Below the pieces are notes generated by a model. It was not told where the DNA came from. It ran no database searches and saw only the letters and a program-made list of their open reading frames with translations. A stretch of 64,000 nucleotides of DNA from Paludibacteraceae bacterium (lineage in GTDB: Bacteria; Bacteroidota; Bacteroidia; Bacteroidales; Paludibacteraceae), in assembly GCA_017456885.1 (NCBI GenBank), contig JAFTIM010000015.1, forward strand, positions 186,001-250,000, read 5' to 3'. Shown piece by piece: positions 17,827 to 27,826 of this stretch (positions are counted from its first letter, which is position 1; the number at the start of each line of letters is the position of its first letter). The position numbers and the translations under genes are program-made.

Positions 17827-18801
17827 ATGAAAAAACTATTCGATTATCTTCAACTCACCCGACCACTTAATTTGGCATTCATCGTTGCCATTCAGATACT
17901 GATGCTTCGTGCCGTCATTTATCCCATACTTGCAGGTTTTGGTCTTGAATCACAGATTTTATCTCTGCCTATAGCCCTGCTGATAGTGTCGGGTACAGTA
18001 CTCGTAGCAGCAGGCGGCTACGTCATCAACGACTATTTCGATTTGAAAATAGACCGCATCAATCGCCCAAGCAAAGTAATCATAAGCAATAGTATCGACA
18101 AAAAAAGCGCCATGCGTTTTTATCAGGTGCTGACGCTCGTAGGCGTTGCATGCGGAGTGTCGGCAGCCGTATGGTTGCGCAACAGTACGCTTGCCTTTTT
18201 GTTCGTCATCATTCCGGGATTGCTGTGGTTCTATTCGGCTTCGTACAAACGGCAGTTTTTGGTGGGAAACATCGTAGTGGCTTTTTGCGCCGCACTGGTG
18301 CCGCTCACAATGGTTTTTGCTCAACACATTGCACTCGAAGCGACCTACTCCGACCTAATCTACCAAACGCCCATTCTCAAAGTTTGCTATACATGGGTGG
18401 GCGGATTTGCCCTTTTCGCATTTCTCACAACCCTGCTGCGCGAAATTGTCAAAGACATGCAGGACGAATACGGCGACCGCGAAATGGAGTGCCGTACATT
18501 ACCCATCAAGCTCGGCATCAAATGGACAAAATATGTGGTTTATTCACTGATAATTGTCATTGTGGGACTGCTTTCGTTTTTCGTATTTGCAGGAATCCAC
18601 TTCGAGGAGAGTTCGCTCACAGAACGTTATTTTGTTTTCGGCATTGTGATACCGCTGATTTTTGTGGCATATCTTACCTACCGGGCACACACCGCCTCCG
18701 ACTACAAACAGGTAAGCAACCTCGTAAAATTTGTAATGCTCACAGGCACACTCTATAGTTTGGTATTTCTGTTTTTAAGTAACACAACCAGCCTGCAATG
18801 A
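17827..18801 (+). CDS. UbiA-family prenyltransferase
   Basis: Intramembrane prenyltransferase, 324 residues with eight or nine helices. Both aspartate-rich motifs are present: NDYFDLKIDRINRPSK (about residues 67-82) and DMQDEYGDREMEC (about residues 213-225). The Bacteroidota homologues are usually annotated as geranylgeranylglycerol-phosphate geranylgeranyltransferase-like; the acceptor could also be a quinone head or another ring. Its stop overlaps the start of the next gene (ATGA). Confidence 0.85.
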   Translation: MKKLFDYLQLTRPLNLAFIVAIQILMLRAVIYPILAGFGLESQILSLPIALLIVSGTVLVAAGGYVINDYFDLKIDRINRPSKVIISNSIDKKSAMRFYQVLTLVGVACGVSAAVWLRNSTLAFLFVIIPGLLWFYSASYKRQFLVGNIVVAFCAALVPLTMVFAQHIALEATYSDLIYQTPILKVCYTWVGGFALFAFLTTLLREIVKDMQDEYGDREMECRTLPIKLGIKWTKYVVYSLIIVIVGLLSFFVFAGIHFEESSLTERYFVFGIVIPLIFVAYLTYRAHTASDYKQVSNLVKFVMLTGTLYSLVFLFLSNTTSLQ

Positions 18802-21800
18802 AACGAGCATGGATTATATCGCTGTGTGTAGTTGTTGCTATTCCATTGCTGTTGATGGCAGGCATAAACGCCACACTCTTTTTTTTCACTACCGACAAAG
18901 GCAAACAACAACTTTCAGCCCTTACCGAACAATACCTCGACAATCGTTTACAAATAGAGGATTTGGACTATTCGTTGATAAAAACATTTCCCGCTCTCGG
19001 CATTTCGCTGCAAAACGCCACACTGACCTCCGACACCGACACTGTGGTAGCCATCAAAAATGCCGACATACAGTTTCGTTGGACAAAACTTATCAGCAAA
19101 AACACCATTTTTTTTGACAAACTGCTGATTGACAGCTCCTCCGTAAACATTCACATGAGAGCTGATTCCTCCCTCAACTTGAAAATGAGAGAAACTGAAA
19201 GCAACGACACGGCAAGCCAAGGAGCATTACCCCGTATCATTATCAAAAACGGGCAATTGAACCATATCCGATTTGCATACAAAAACGATACCGACAGCAC
19301 GTCCGTTGTTGTAAACGACTTGGAAATACAGGCTCGCAGCCTGATTTCGGACACGATTTTTGCACGTTTTTCGATTGCTACGCCACGCATCACATTCCGA
19401 AACAAACAACTATCGGTCGATTCCATTCCGCTCCGCGTGGAGGGAAAAGCGGCAATCCAAAAAGATTTCGAATTGTTCGGCATCAAACAGTTCGAAATCG
19501 AATCGGACTTGTTGCAAGCCAACCTCGAAGGACGCATCACACACCAAACAGGGAACGACTACCTTACCAACCTCGATTGGCAACTGAACATCGACTCGCT
19601 ATCCGACATCAACGAACTATCCGTTGCTCCTTACAAACAGCATCTTTCGAAAATTCTCCTGCAAGGATCTCTGCAAATGAGCGGCTCCGTACACGGCGTT
19701 TGGGGAGATAAAAATCGACCAACAATAGATGCTGCCATTGCCTTAAAAGAGGCTTCGATGGCTATTGCAGGAGCAAAAAAAAGAATTGATACGCTTGCAT
19801 TGTATGCCAACACCTCCATCAACTTCGACAACCACCGGACTTCGTTTGCTGACATCGAACAGTTGAACATCAAAAGCGGCAATTCTTATTTGAAAATCGT
19901 AGGACGTATCGACAGTTTGTTTCACGAAAACCACATACAGGCCTCGTCAAATATCTATTTGCAGTTGGATTATCTGAAAGACATCTTGCCCAAAGATATT
20001 TTTTCGGTTTGCAAAGGAGAAGTGCGCGCCGACATTGCGGCCGACCTAAAACTCTCCGATTTAAAACGCAAAGAGTACGGGAAAATAATAAGCAAGGCCG
20101 AGATAAACACAAAAAAAATACAGCTGAAATCGGAAAAATTCGACCTCAACGCCTTTTCGGATAACCTGCATTGGGAGTTCGGCACCAACTCCATCGCATT
20201 GAAACGTTCTAAAAAAGTGGCATTTTTCGTTTCCCGATTGGCATTCGACAGCATTTCGCTTCAATATCAGCAACTGATAAAGAAGTGTCGCATCTCGCGT
20301 TTCGATTTCAACTGTCATGCCGACAATCTGAGAACCGACGTCCCAAATCTGCGTACATCGTTGACATTGAACGGGATACGCGGAGTGTTTGACACCGTTT
20401 TCATAGCCTCAAAAAAAACACGCGTTTCGTTCGTTATCAACAAAGACAAGACAGACACGCTCATTCCTTACGGAAAATTGCGTTTCTTCACCGATTCGTT
20501 ACTCATAGGGACACCGTTGGCAGGCATGCGGTTCGATTCCACGCAATTCGTAGCCGAAACAAAACCGCGCGTACGGCAACGATTCCGCGCATCGAAACGT
20601 AAATCGGCCGAAGAGAACAGCAACGACTCGTTGCAATGGATATATGCAAAAGCCAATCGTCGCCCGATGACACTCGACTCGTTATACCGACTTACGAACT
20701 TGATATTGCAATCGTCGGAACCATCGGATTTGTTTTTGAAGAAATTTCGAAACAAGGGAGAAATCAAGATGAAAGAATTACGCATAAGAGCCCCCTACTT
20801 TCAACTGCCGATTTCGTCGAAAAACATGGGGCTGACCTTTACCGACGACACGCTCCATTTACGCAATTTTCGCCTCAACATCGGGCAATCCGACCTTACT
20901 TTCGACAGAAATGCTACGAATATGCGACGTGCTTTCCTTCGCGGAAGAACGCTCTCCGGAAAGTTAAATCTTTACTCCAAAAAACTAAATATCAACGAAT
21001 TACTAAATGCTTACCAAAAGGGAGGCGAGCGTTTCAAATCGGAACATGCACCGCTTTTGCAAGACGAAACTCCAACCGCAACTGCAGACACCATCAACTC
21101 CGAAATGAAATTGTTTGTTGTTCCGGAACCTTTCGATTTGGCTTTTAAGGCGACAATCGACACCTTGATTTTCTCTGATATTCTGTTCAACGATTTTTAT
21201 GGAGATGTTACGATGAGAGAGAAAATATTACGAATAAAAAATCTTTCGACATCGACCAATCTCGGGCATTTTGCAATGAACGTAATGTACAAATGCGATA
21301 CTCCCCAAAAGGCAATAGCCGGTGTGGACATCTCGACAAAGAAGATTGATGTCGACCAACTGATTAAACAGATACCGATGCTCGACTCAATTGTGCCGAT
21401 GTTGCGCTCGTTCGATGGTCAGTTGGATTGTTCGATGACGGCAGTTACCGACCTCGATTCCGCCATGAACGTCGATTTGCCCACCCTTTCGGCAGCCGCC
21501 TATTTGCATGGTGAAGATATGGTGTTGCTCGACGGCGAGACATTCTCCGAAATTGCAAAAACACTGATGTTTAAGAATAAAAAACGGAATTTGATAGACA
21601 GCATCTCGGTGGAATTGACCATAAAAAACAACCAAATGGAGGTTTATCCGTTTATGCTCGAAATGGACAAATACCGTGCAGCCATCAGCGGCACGCACAA
21701 TTTTGACATGTCGTTCAACTATCACATTTCGTTGTTGAATCCATTAAAAATCGGATTGAATATTTACGGTAATTTGGAAAAACCGAAATTCAAACTTGTT

Positions 21801-21923
21801 TTACCCAAATACAAAGACGAAAAAAGCGTAACACGCTCCACCTCTCTTCAAGGAAAAACGCTCAACCTGCGGCAACAATTCCAAAAGTCGTTGCAACAAA
21901 TCATTTTAGAACAAACAAACTGA
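18798..21923 (+). CDS. AsmA-family large envelope protein
   Basis: A 1041-residue protein anchored by one N-terminal membrane helix (residues 4-27), followed by a very long beta-rich periplasmic part with an AsmA-like N-terminal region (DLDYSLIKTFPALGISLQNATL) and an AsmA_2-like C-terminal region (NHISLLNPLKIGLNIYGNLEKPKFKLV type ending). AsmA relatives (TamB, YhdP) are bridge-like proteins that move phospholipids between membranes, so a lipid-transport role is plausible. It is translationally coupled to the UbiA gene. Maf follows 9 bases later. Confidence 0.82.
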   Translation: MKRAWIISLCVVVAIPLLLMAGINATLFFFTTDKGKQQLSALTEQYLDNRLQIEDLDYSLIKTFPALGISLQNATLTSDTDTVVAIKNADIQFRWTKLISKNTIFFDKLLIDSSSVNIHMRADSSLNLKMRETESNDTASQGALPRIIIKNGQLNHIRFAYKNDTDSTSVVVNDLEIQARSLISDTIFARFSIATPRITFRNKQLSVDSIPLRVEGKAAIQKDFELFGIKQFEIESDLLQANLEGRITHQTGNDYLTNLDWQLNIDSLSDINELSVAPYKQHLSKILLQGSLQMSGSVHGVWGDKNRPTIDAAIALKEASMAIAGAKKRIDTLALYANTSINFDNHRTSFADIEQLNIKSGNSYLKIVGRIDSLFHENHIQASSNIYLQLDYLKDILPKDIFSVCKGEVRADIAADLKLSDLKRKEYGKIISKAEINTKKIQLKSEKFDLNAFSDNLHWEFGTNSIALKRSKKVAFFVSRLAFDSISLQYQQLIKKCRISRFDFNCHADNLRTDVPNLRTSLTLNGIRGVFDTVFIASKKTRVSFVINKDKTDTLIPYGKLRFFTDSLLIGTPLAGMRFDSTQFVAETKPRVRQRFRASKRKSAEENSNDSLQWIYAKANRRPMTLDSLYRLTNLILQSSEPSDLFLKKFRNKGEIKMKELRIRAPYFQLPISSKNMGLTFTDDTLHLRNFRLNIGQSDLTFDRNATNMRRAFLRGRTLSGKLNLYSKKLNINELLNAYQKGGERFKSEHAPLLQDETPTATADTINSEMKLFVVPEPFDLAFKATIDTLIFSDILFNDFYGDVTMREKILRIKNLSTSTNLGHFAMNVMYKCDTPQKAIAGVDISTKKIDVDQLIKQIPMLDSIVPMLRSFDGQLDCSMTAVTDLDSAMNVDLPTLSAAAYLHGEDMVLLDGETFSEIAKTLMFKNKKRNLIDSISVELTIKNNQMEVYPFMLEMDKYRAAISGTHNFDMSFNYHISLLNPLKIGLNIYGNLEKPKFKLVLPKYKDEKSVTRSTSLQGKTLNLRQQFQKSLQQIILEQTN

Positions 21924-21932
21924 TTGACACCT

Positions 21933-22520
21933 ATGAAAGAACCTTTTAAGATAAAAAACATAGCACATCTGCAACTCATTTTGGCTTCGCAATCGCCACG
22001 CCGAAAAGAATTGCTCTCCAAATTAGGATTGGATTTTAAAACACAAAACGTCGATGTAGAAGAAGATTTTCCCGCATCGTTGCAAAGGGAGGAGATTGTG
22101 GAATTCCTTGCAAAAAAGAAAGCAGATGCCTTTCCCATCAAACCCCAGCAGCTTGTCATTACAGCCGACACCATCGTTTGGCACGAAAACCAACTTTTTG
22201 GCAAACCCAAAGACATTGCAGACGCAAAAGCAATGCTACGACAACTATCGGGGCATACACACGAAGTTTTTACTGGAGTTGGGCTGACCACAACCCACAA
22301 ACAACGAATTTTCTCAGTTCGTTCCGAAGTCCGCTTTGCACCGTTGAGCGACGAAGAAATCGATTACTACATCGACACCTATCGCCCATTGGATAAAGCG
22401 GGAGCCTACGGCATTCAGGAATGGATAGGATTTGTAGGTATCGAAGCCATTTCAGGGTCGTTTTGGAACGTCATGGGCTTGCCCATACAACGACTTTATC
22501 AGGAATTACGAAATTTTTAA
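21933..22520 (+). CDS. maf: Maf-like nucleotide pyrophosphatase
   Basis: House-cleaning nucleoside-triphosphate pyrophosphatase (dTTP/UTP type or a modified-nucleotide type), 195 residues. It shows LILASQSPRRKELLSKLG at the N-terminus, ITADTIVWHENQLFGKPKD with the catalytic aspartate, SGHTHEVFTGVGL, and DKAGAYGIQEWIG near residue 155. ATG 21933 fits the family start. A TTG 9 bases earlier touches the AsmA stop and is not preferred. It ends at a terminator. Confidence 0.93.
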   Translation: MKEPFKIKNIAHLQLILASQSPRRKELLSKLGLDFKTQNVDVEEDFPASLQREEIVEFLAKKKADAFPIKPQQLVITADTIVWHENQLFGKPKDIADAKAMLRQLSGHTHEVFTGVGLTTTHKQRIFSVRSEVRFAPLSDEEIDYYIDTYRPLDKAGAYGIQEWIGFVGIEAISGSFWNVMGLPIQRLYQELRNF

Positions 22521-22550
22521 CAGAGGAGATTACCTTTTTTCCCCTTTTTC

Positions 22551-22579
22551 AAACCGCATCAAACGTATGGTGCGGTTTT
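22551..22579 (+). terminator. terminator after maf
   Basis: AAACCGCA (22551-22558) pairs with TGCGGTTT (22571-22578), with a 12-base loop and a T run. Confidence 0.7.
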
Positions 22580-22608
22580 CTGTTATAAAAAAGATAAAGG
22601 ATTTTCAC

Positions 22609-22616
22609 TACCTTTG
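22609..22616 (+). promoter_or_regulatory. promoter -7 box for TPR gene
   Basis: TACCTTTG matches TAnnTTTG, 16 bases before the ATG at 22632. Confidence 0.6.
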
Positions 22617-22631
22617 AGGCAACTAAATGTT

Positions 22632-24668
22632 ATGAAAGAATTTCTCAAATACGCATTTCTATCGGCGTTGTTATGGTTTTCGTCAGTCGCTTATGCCCAA
22701 CTCAACACCGACCGTTTACTCTCTATCGGACGGAATGCACTCTATTTTGAAGATTATATTCTGTCTATTCAATATTTCAACCAGATAATCCGCATCAAGC
22801 CCTATCTTGCCGAACCATACTACTTTCGTGCCATAGCCAAAATACAACTTGAGGATTACGAAGGCGCCGAACAAGACATTAACGAAGTATTACTGCGAAA
22901 TCCTTTTATTGCAGGCGCTTTTTATGCACGCGGTTTTGCCCGCAAACAGATAGGAAAATTCAGCGAAGCGGAGGCCGATTTCGATAAGGCGTTGGAATTT
23001 AGTCCCGACAACTTATCCGTATTGCTCAACCGTATAGAACTCTACGAGCGACAAGAGAAATACGATCAGGCATTGCAAGAAATCGATACGTTGATAAAGC
23101 GAAAGGTGGAACTTGACGTATTGGGATTTGAACGCGGAAGGTTACTTTTTATGAAAGGCGATACGCTCGGTTCGTTGCAATCGTTTGACCGCCTGATAGA
23201 GCAAGACAGCACCTCGGACGAGGGTTGGGGAATGCGCGGACTCATTCATTTGCAAATGGGGAACCGCGAAGCCGCCCTTGCCGACTACAATGAAGCCATA
23301 AAACGTAATCGCTACAACTCCAATTATTACATCAATCGCGGAATACTCAACTATTGGAAGAAAAACTACAAAGGCGCTCTTGCCGATTTCGACCGTGCCA
23401 TTGAGCTTGATCCGCAAAATCAGTTGTCGTTGTTCAACAGAGCCTTGCTGCGCGACGAGGTTGGCGACTACGACCGAGCCATCGACGACCTAAATAAAAC
23501 CTTGCAGTTGAATCCGAATTTTTACGAAGCACTGCTCAAACGTGCCGAAATATACATCGGCAAGGGCGAATGGTCGTCTGCCGAACGCGATTTTACAACC
23601 ATCTTGATTCGTTATCCGAACTTTGTACCCGCCTACTACGGACGTTCCACCGCACGAAGGAATTTAGGTATGGTGCAATCGGCTTATCTCGATATTGAAA
23701 CAGCCCAACAATTAGAGAAAAATAAAGACAAGATAAAAAAAGAGATTTCGACCGAAGCCCAATACGCCGACGAAGAGAGCGTACAAGACAGAACAAAAGA
23801 TTTTGACACGTCGGGCGGAACCGATTTGGCAAAAAGCAAATACGACAACAAATTGCGAGGTGCTGTGCAAAACCGATTCGCCGACGTTGTCAATGAACGA
23901 AACTTTGCAATCTCTTACTATGCTCATACCGAAAATACGGGGCAGCATTACTACAAATGTATTGCCGAAATAGACAACAGCGGCATTTTGCCTGCAAAAC
24001 TGAAAATAACCAACAATGAATTGGCTCTGACCTCATCGTCAATCGACTTTCACAACCAATCCATCAATCATTTTTCACATTTGATACAAGACAACGCCGA
24101 CAACGCATACCTCTACTTCGGGCGTGGCATCGACTATGCCCTCACTCAAGACTACAATAGTGCCATCAACGACTTTTCGAATGCCATTGCCATAAATCCC
24201 GAATTTGTCATTGCCTATTTTTGTCGTGCAAACATACGCTACAAACAACTCGAACGCATGGTAAACGACCAAGAAAAAACACCCGTAGAAACAGAAGAAA
24301 ACCTCCTGCAAAAGAATAACAACAAAACGTTGGGAACGGTGCAGCACATCTCTCCCGACAAAAAATACAATTACGACTTTGAACTCATTATGCGGGACTA
24401 TGACAAAACCATCGAGTTGGCACCCGAATTTGAATACGCATGGTTCAACAAAGCCAATCTGCTCTGTTCGCAAAAGGATTTTCGTTCGGCAATAAAACAT
24501 TACAGCAAAGCCATCGAAATAAATCCCGAGTTTGCCGAAGCCTATTTCAACCGAGGCTTGACACGCATCTATACAGGCGACACCAAAGACGGATTCGCCG
24601 ATTTAAGCAAAGCCGGCGAATTGGGCATCTACCAATCGTATAACCTTTTAAAACGTTTAAAGAAATGA
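22632..24668 (+). CDS. secreted tetratricopeptide-repeat protein
   Basis: A 678-residue protein with a signal peptide (MKEFLKYAFLSALLWFSSVAYAQ) and about twelve TPR units of 34 residues in two blocks (roughly residues 25-370 and 480-670). Typical units read ALADYNEAIKRNRYNSNYYINRG and AIKHYSKAIEINPEFAEAYFNRG. The linker between the blocks is charged and probably disordered. TPR proteins of this kind act as scaffolds; the partner is unknown. The stop overlaps the start of the TraB/GumN gene, so the two products probably work together. Confidence 0.82.
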   Translation: MKEFLKYAFLSALLWFSSVAYAQLNTDRLLSIGRNALYFEDYILSIQYFNQIIRIKPYLAEPYYFRAIAKIQLEDYEGAEQDINEVLLRNPFIAGAFYARGFARKQIGKFSEAEADFDKALEFSPDNLSVLLNRIELYERQEKYDQALQEIDTLIKRKVELDVLGFERGRLLFMKGDTLGSLQSFDRLIEQDSTSDEGWGMRGLIHLQMGNREAALADYNEAIKRNRYNSNYYINRGILNYWKKNYKGALADFDRAIELDPQNQLSLFNRALLRDEVGDYDRAIDDLNKTLQLNPNFYEALLKRAEIYIGKGEWSSAERDFTTILIRYPNFVPAYYGRSTARRNLGMVQSAYLDIETAQQLEKNKDKIKKEISTEAQYADEESVQDRTKDFDTSGGTDLAKSKYDNKLRGAVQNRFADVVNERNFAISYYAHTENTGQHYYKCIAEIDNSGILPAKLKITNNELALTSSSIDFHNQSINHFSHLIQDNADNAYLYFGRGIDYALTQDYNSAINDFSNAIAINPEFVIAYFCRANIRYKQLERMVNDQEKTPVETEENLLQKNNNKTLGTVQHISPDKKYNYDFELIMRDYDKTIELAPEFEYAWFNKANLLCSQKDFRSAIKHYSKAIEINPEFAEAYFNRGLTRIYTGDTKDGFADLSKAGELGIYQSYNLLKRLKK

Positions 24669-25525
24669 AGAAAAAACTTTTATTCTGCCTGCTTTTGGCA
24701 TTGCCCGCATTGGGCAACGCACAACTTCTTTGGGAAATATCGGGAAATCATTTGAAGCAGAAGTCGTATCTTTTCGGTTCGCATCACTTGGTTCCCATTT
24801 CGTTTTTAGACTCCATCAAAGGCATTTATCCGGCATTCAATAGTTGCGAAAATGTAGTCGGTGAAATCATCTTGGACGACCCTGCCGTGATAAAAAAACT
24901 GCAACAAGCGGCCGTCATTACCACGGGGAAAACCACCAAAGATTGGCTCACCGACGCACAATACGCTGTGGCCGACTCGATACTGAAAAGCACCATCGGA
25001 ATGGGGCTTCAGGAGTTACGCTTTTTCAAACCTGCCATGATTGAAAACATCTATGTTCTTGCACTCTACGACCGATATTTTCAACGCGACGAAGACTTTC
25101 AGATAGATTCGTATTTCCAGAAAATAGGCAAAAAAGAGGGGAAACGCCTCTTTTCTTTAGAAACGGTTGAGGAACAAATCCAACTCCTATTGGAGAATAA
25201 ATCGCTTGAAGAACAAGCTCAATCACTTTACGAAACACTCACGTCCTCTGCCAAATTACTTACCCAAATTGAGGCACTTAACGGCAAATACCTTGCTCAA
25301 GATTTAGACGGGTTGCTCGAACTGAACAACAACGACACCACTCAAACGGAAGAAGAACGCTTTGCTCTCATTGACAAACGAAACATTCGATGGGCAGAAA
25401 TACTTCCGAAACAACTTGCCTTGGGGAATAATTTCATTATAGTAGGTGCTATGCATCTACCCGGTGAAAACGGGCTTATTCATCTCCTGCAAAAACAAGG
25501 ATACAAAGTTAAACCCGTCAAATAA
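24665..25525 (+). CDS. TraB/GumN-family secreted protein
   Basis: A 286-residue protein with a signal peptide (residues 1-19, ending LGNAQ) and the TraB/GumN (Tiki-like) fold. The first motif reads SYLFGSHHLVP (about residue 35-45), the metal-binding GxxH type. The second is IIVGAMHLPGENGLI near residue 260. Some members of the clan are metalloproteases; activity here is an inference. It is the last gene before two strong hairpins. Confidence 0.82.
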   Translation: MKKKLLFCLLLALPALGNAQLLWEISGNHLKQKSYLFGSHHLVPISFLDSIKGIYPAFNSCENVVGEIILDDPAVIKKLQQAAVITTGKTTKDWLTDAQYAVADSILKSTIGMGLQELRFFKPAMIENIYVLALYDRYFQRDEDFQIDSYFQKIGKKEGKRLFSLETVEEQIQLLLENKSLEEQAQSLYETLTSSAKLLTQIEALNGKYLAQDLDGLLELNNNDTTQTEEERFALIDKRNIRWAEILPKQLALGNNFIIVGAMHLPGENGLIHLLQKQGYKVKPVK

Positions 25526-25573
25526 GAACAACAGATAAAATCTCAACAACCCTCCTAAAGGGATATGGACTCT

Positions 25574-25605
25574 CAGTTGATTATTTTATAATCGACTGTT
25601 TTTTT
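25574..25605 (+). terminator. strong terminator after TraB/GumN gene
   Basis: CAGTTGATTAT (25574-25584) pairs with ATAATCGACTG (25588-25598) over 11 bp with one wobble, a TTT loop, then seven T. Confidence 0.85.
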
Positions 25606-25633
25606 GCTAATGTTGTAGGACTTAAAGCAACTG

Positions 25634-25650
25634 AATCCCCTTTGGGGATT
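25634..25650. terminator. second hairpin in the same gap
   Basis: AATCCCC-TTT-GGGGATT, a perfect 7-bp stem with a 3-base loop. Only a short T-rich stretch follows, so it may be an mRNA end stabiliser rather than a true terminator. Confidence 0.4.
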
Positions 25651-25785
25651 TCTTCGTAAAAAGAAAACAAGGGAAACCCTTTCCCTTCTTACCTCCTTTT
25701 TTGTACTTTTTTGTACTTTTGTGTGCATTGTCGGAGGACAGAATTTTATTTTTATTAACCATAGCGTTTGCTATTTATTCGAGAT

Positions 25786-25898
25786 GCCCTAAAAATTTGC
25801 CAATTTATAAAGCATCACATAGAATAAGTTCGGTAAACGTCTGCATGAAGTGTGGACAGAACTTATTGTGATGCAGGTTACGGCAAATTTCCTTGGGC
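25786..25898. other. 113-bp fold-back element upstream of mod (possible structured RNA or MITE)
   Basis: In the 465-base gap before mod, two nested complementary pairs are visible. The outer arms are GCCCTAAAAATTTGCC (25786-25801) and GGCAAATTTCCTTGGGC (25882-25898). The inner arms are 25812-25830 (GCATCACA...AATAAGTT) and 25860-25874 (AACTTATTGTGATGC). They are separated by small internal loops and topped by a 29-base loop. No ORF is convincing here. The shape suits a structured 5' leader, an independent RNA, or a small inverted-repeat transposon. Confidence 0.4.
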
Positions 25899-25990
25899 AC
25901 ATAAGCGAAGTTCACGCTTTTTTGTATTCAAGGATTTTTGCTGTCCTGCATACTCGGTAAGTGCTAACGCTGAAAAAGTAGCATTTGCCG

Positions 25991-27826
25991 ATGAGTACAA
26001 ACCTATCAAAACTTCATCGCGAAGAGTTGCTGGACAAAATTCAGCAGATTCGCACATTTATTGCAAAAGCCAATCAAGATGAAAACACGCAAAATCTTTT
26101 GCAATATCTTAATGAACTTACCCAAGACGTCAAGGGCAAAAAGTACGGGCTTGTCTTTGAAGAACACCGCGAGAGTATCGACGAGGTGCTGGAAAACAAT
26201 TTGCCCGTTCTCACGGAAGATACCGACTTGTTTATAGATAACGGCGGACAAATGAACTTCCTTATCGAGGGCGATAATCTGGCAAGCCTTAAACTCTTGG
26301 AAAAAACGCATAAAGGCAGAATTGACCTTATTTACATAGATCCGCCGTATAATACGGGACGCAAAGATTTTGTTTATGACGATGTGTTTGTTGACAATAA
26401 TGATTCTTTCCGTCACAGCAAATGGCTTTCGTTTATGGAACAACGCTTGCTTTGTTCATCGCGGTTATTAAAAAACAATGGAATCATAATGATTTCTATT
26501 GATGATAGAGAACTATTCAACTTAAAAGTCCTATGCGACGATGTTTTTAGCGAACAAAATTTCGTATCTTGTTTTAGTTGTCAATCAAATCCAGGTGGAG
26601 ATAAAAGCGACTATATTGAAGGCACTTTACAATATGTTTTAGTTTATTCCAAAAATAAAAACAGCATCTCAGATTTTGGAATGAACGAACAAATTGAATC
26701 TGCTGACTATAAGTTGAAAGATTCTTTGGGATATTATAAAAAAGGCGGACAACTTGAAAAATGGGGAAATGATGATACAACTCATACCCACCCTAATTTA
26801 GCATATTCAATCTATTACAATCCTCAAACAGGTGATGTAAAACATTTATTTGACTATAATCAAGAAGAAATAAATGCCGACAGAACGTTACGAATCAAAT
26901 ATGAAAAGCCAAACGAAAAACTAATATCCGCGGGATATGTATGTATTAGACCAAGAATAACCAATGCTGGCGAAAACGGACGGTGGCGATTAGAACCGGA
27001 AACTTTTTATAAAAGACTTCACGATAATGGATTTATATTCCAAAGCACAAAAAACGGGTATAAAATCTACGAAAAAGACAGGATAACAGAATCACGTTTT
27101 GTAAAAGCTAAAAACTTTATACCTGCAACTGTAGCTAAACAAGAAAGCAAAGAACTGTTATCCATCTTTGGAAGCAAAGTTTTTGATTACCCGAAACCGT
27201 TGAGTTTAATGACATATCTTATTGGAATCGTTCCCCAAAGTGACATAACCGTTCTCGACTTTTTTGCAGGTAGCGGAACGACAGGTCACGCCGTGATGAA
27301 ATTGAACGCAGAGGACGGCGGTAGCCGTAAGTTTATCCTATGCACAAACAACGAAAACAATATTTGTCGCGACGTAACGTATGAGCGCATTAAACGCGTT
27401 ATTGCAAAGGATGATTACAAAGCAAGCCTTAAATATTTCAAAGTGGACTATTTGCCCATTTCGGATAAGTTATATTACGAGTATGCGGACGAACTGCTTT
27501 TGCATATCCGCGAACTTGTGGAATTGGAAAACGGCATCAACTTTAACGGTAACAACGAAATTGCAATCATTCTGACGGAAGAGGAACTCGACGAATTTGC
27601 AGCAAACATTCCCAAAACGTGCAAGGCGATTTACGTCGGACACGACGTTCTCCCCACCGAGGAGCAAGAAAAGATTTTTGCAATGAAAAAGATTAAAGTA
27701 AACGTGATACCCGAATATTATTACCATGATTTGGAGGGCTACTATCATCCCCAAAACGAAATGTACATTTTTCTAAAACGAAACGTACAATTTTCGCGGA
27801 CTTTTTTTGAGCGGACGACTTGTTGA
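25991..27826 (+). CDS. mod: type III restriction-modification DNA methyltransferase (Mod), C-terminus extended by prophage
   Basis: Adenine-N6 or cytosine-N4 methyltransferase and specificity subunit of a type III system. It has beta-class order: motif IV DPPY (residues 117-120) precedes the target-recognition region (about 190-390), and motif I FFAGSGTTGHAV is near residue 423. ATG 25991 gives MSTNLSKLHREELLDKI; the TTG at 25985 is less likely. Codons 1-584 are host sequence ending ...HDLEGY. The last 27 residues (YHPQNEMYIF...ERTTC) are encoded by the prophage right end, because insertion replaced the TAA stop. The partner res lies 32 kb away at 59835 and was originally 3 bases downstream. 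Confidence 0.93.
   Translation: MSTNLSKLHREELLDKIQQIRTFIAKANQDENTQNLLQYLNELTQDVKGKKYGLVFEEHRESIDEVLENNLPVLTEDTDLFIDNGGQMNFLIEGDNLASLKLLEKTHKGRIDLIYIDPPYNTGRKDFVYDDVFVDNNDSFRHSKWLSFMEQRLLCSSRLLKNNGIIMISIDDRELFNLKVLCDDVFSEQNFVSCFSCQSNPGGDKSDYIEGTLQYVLVYSKNKNSISDFGMNEQIESADYKLKDSLGYYKKGGQLEKWGNDDTTHTHPNLAYSIYYNPQTGDVKHLFDYNQEEINADRTLRIKYEKPNEKLISAGYVCIRPRITNAGENGRWRLEPETFYKRLHDNGFIFQSTKNGYKIYEKDRITESRFVKAKNFIPATVAKQESKELLSIFGSKVFDYPKPLSLMTYLIGIVPQSDITVLDFFAGSGTTGHAVMKLNAEDGGSRKFILCTNNENNICRDVTYERIKRVIAKDDYKASLKYFKVDYLPISDKLYYEYADELLLHIRELVELENGINFNGNNEIAIILTEEELDEFAANIPKTCKAIYVGHDVLPTEEQEKIFAMKKIKVNVIPEYYYHDLEGYYHPQNEMYIFLKRNVQFSRTFFERTTC
27740..27744. repeat. target-site duplication TACTA, copy 1
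   Basis: TACTA immediately outside the prophage right end; the second copy is at 59826-59830. Five bases is the duplication length made by Mu-type transposition. Confidence 0.9.
27753..27796 (+). promoter_or_regulatory. right-end transposase sites R1 and R2
   Basis: R1 is AAAACGAAATGTACATTT at 27753 and R2 is AAAACGAAACGTACAATTT at 27775, 22 bp apart, contiguous as in Mu R1-R2. They match the left-end sites in inverted orientation. Both lie inside the extended mod reading frame. Confidence 0.8.

Noticed and set aside
25852-26082. 76-codon ORF overlapping the start of mod
   Set aside because: It overlaps the fold-back element and mod in another frame, and its translation has no recognisable domain.
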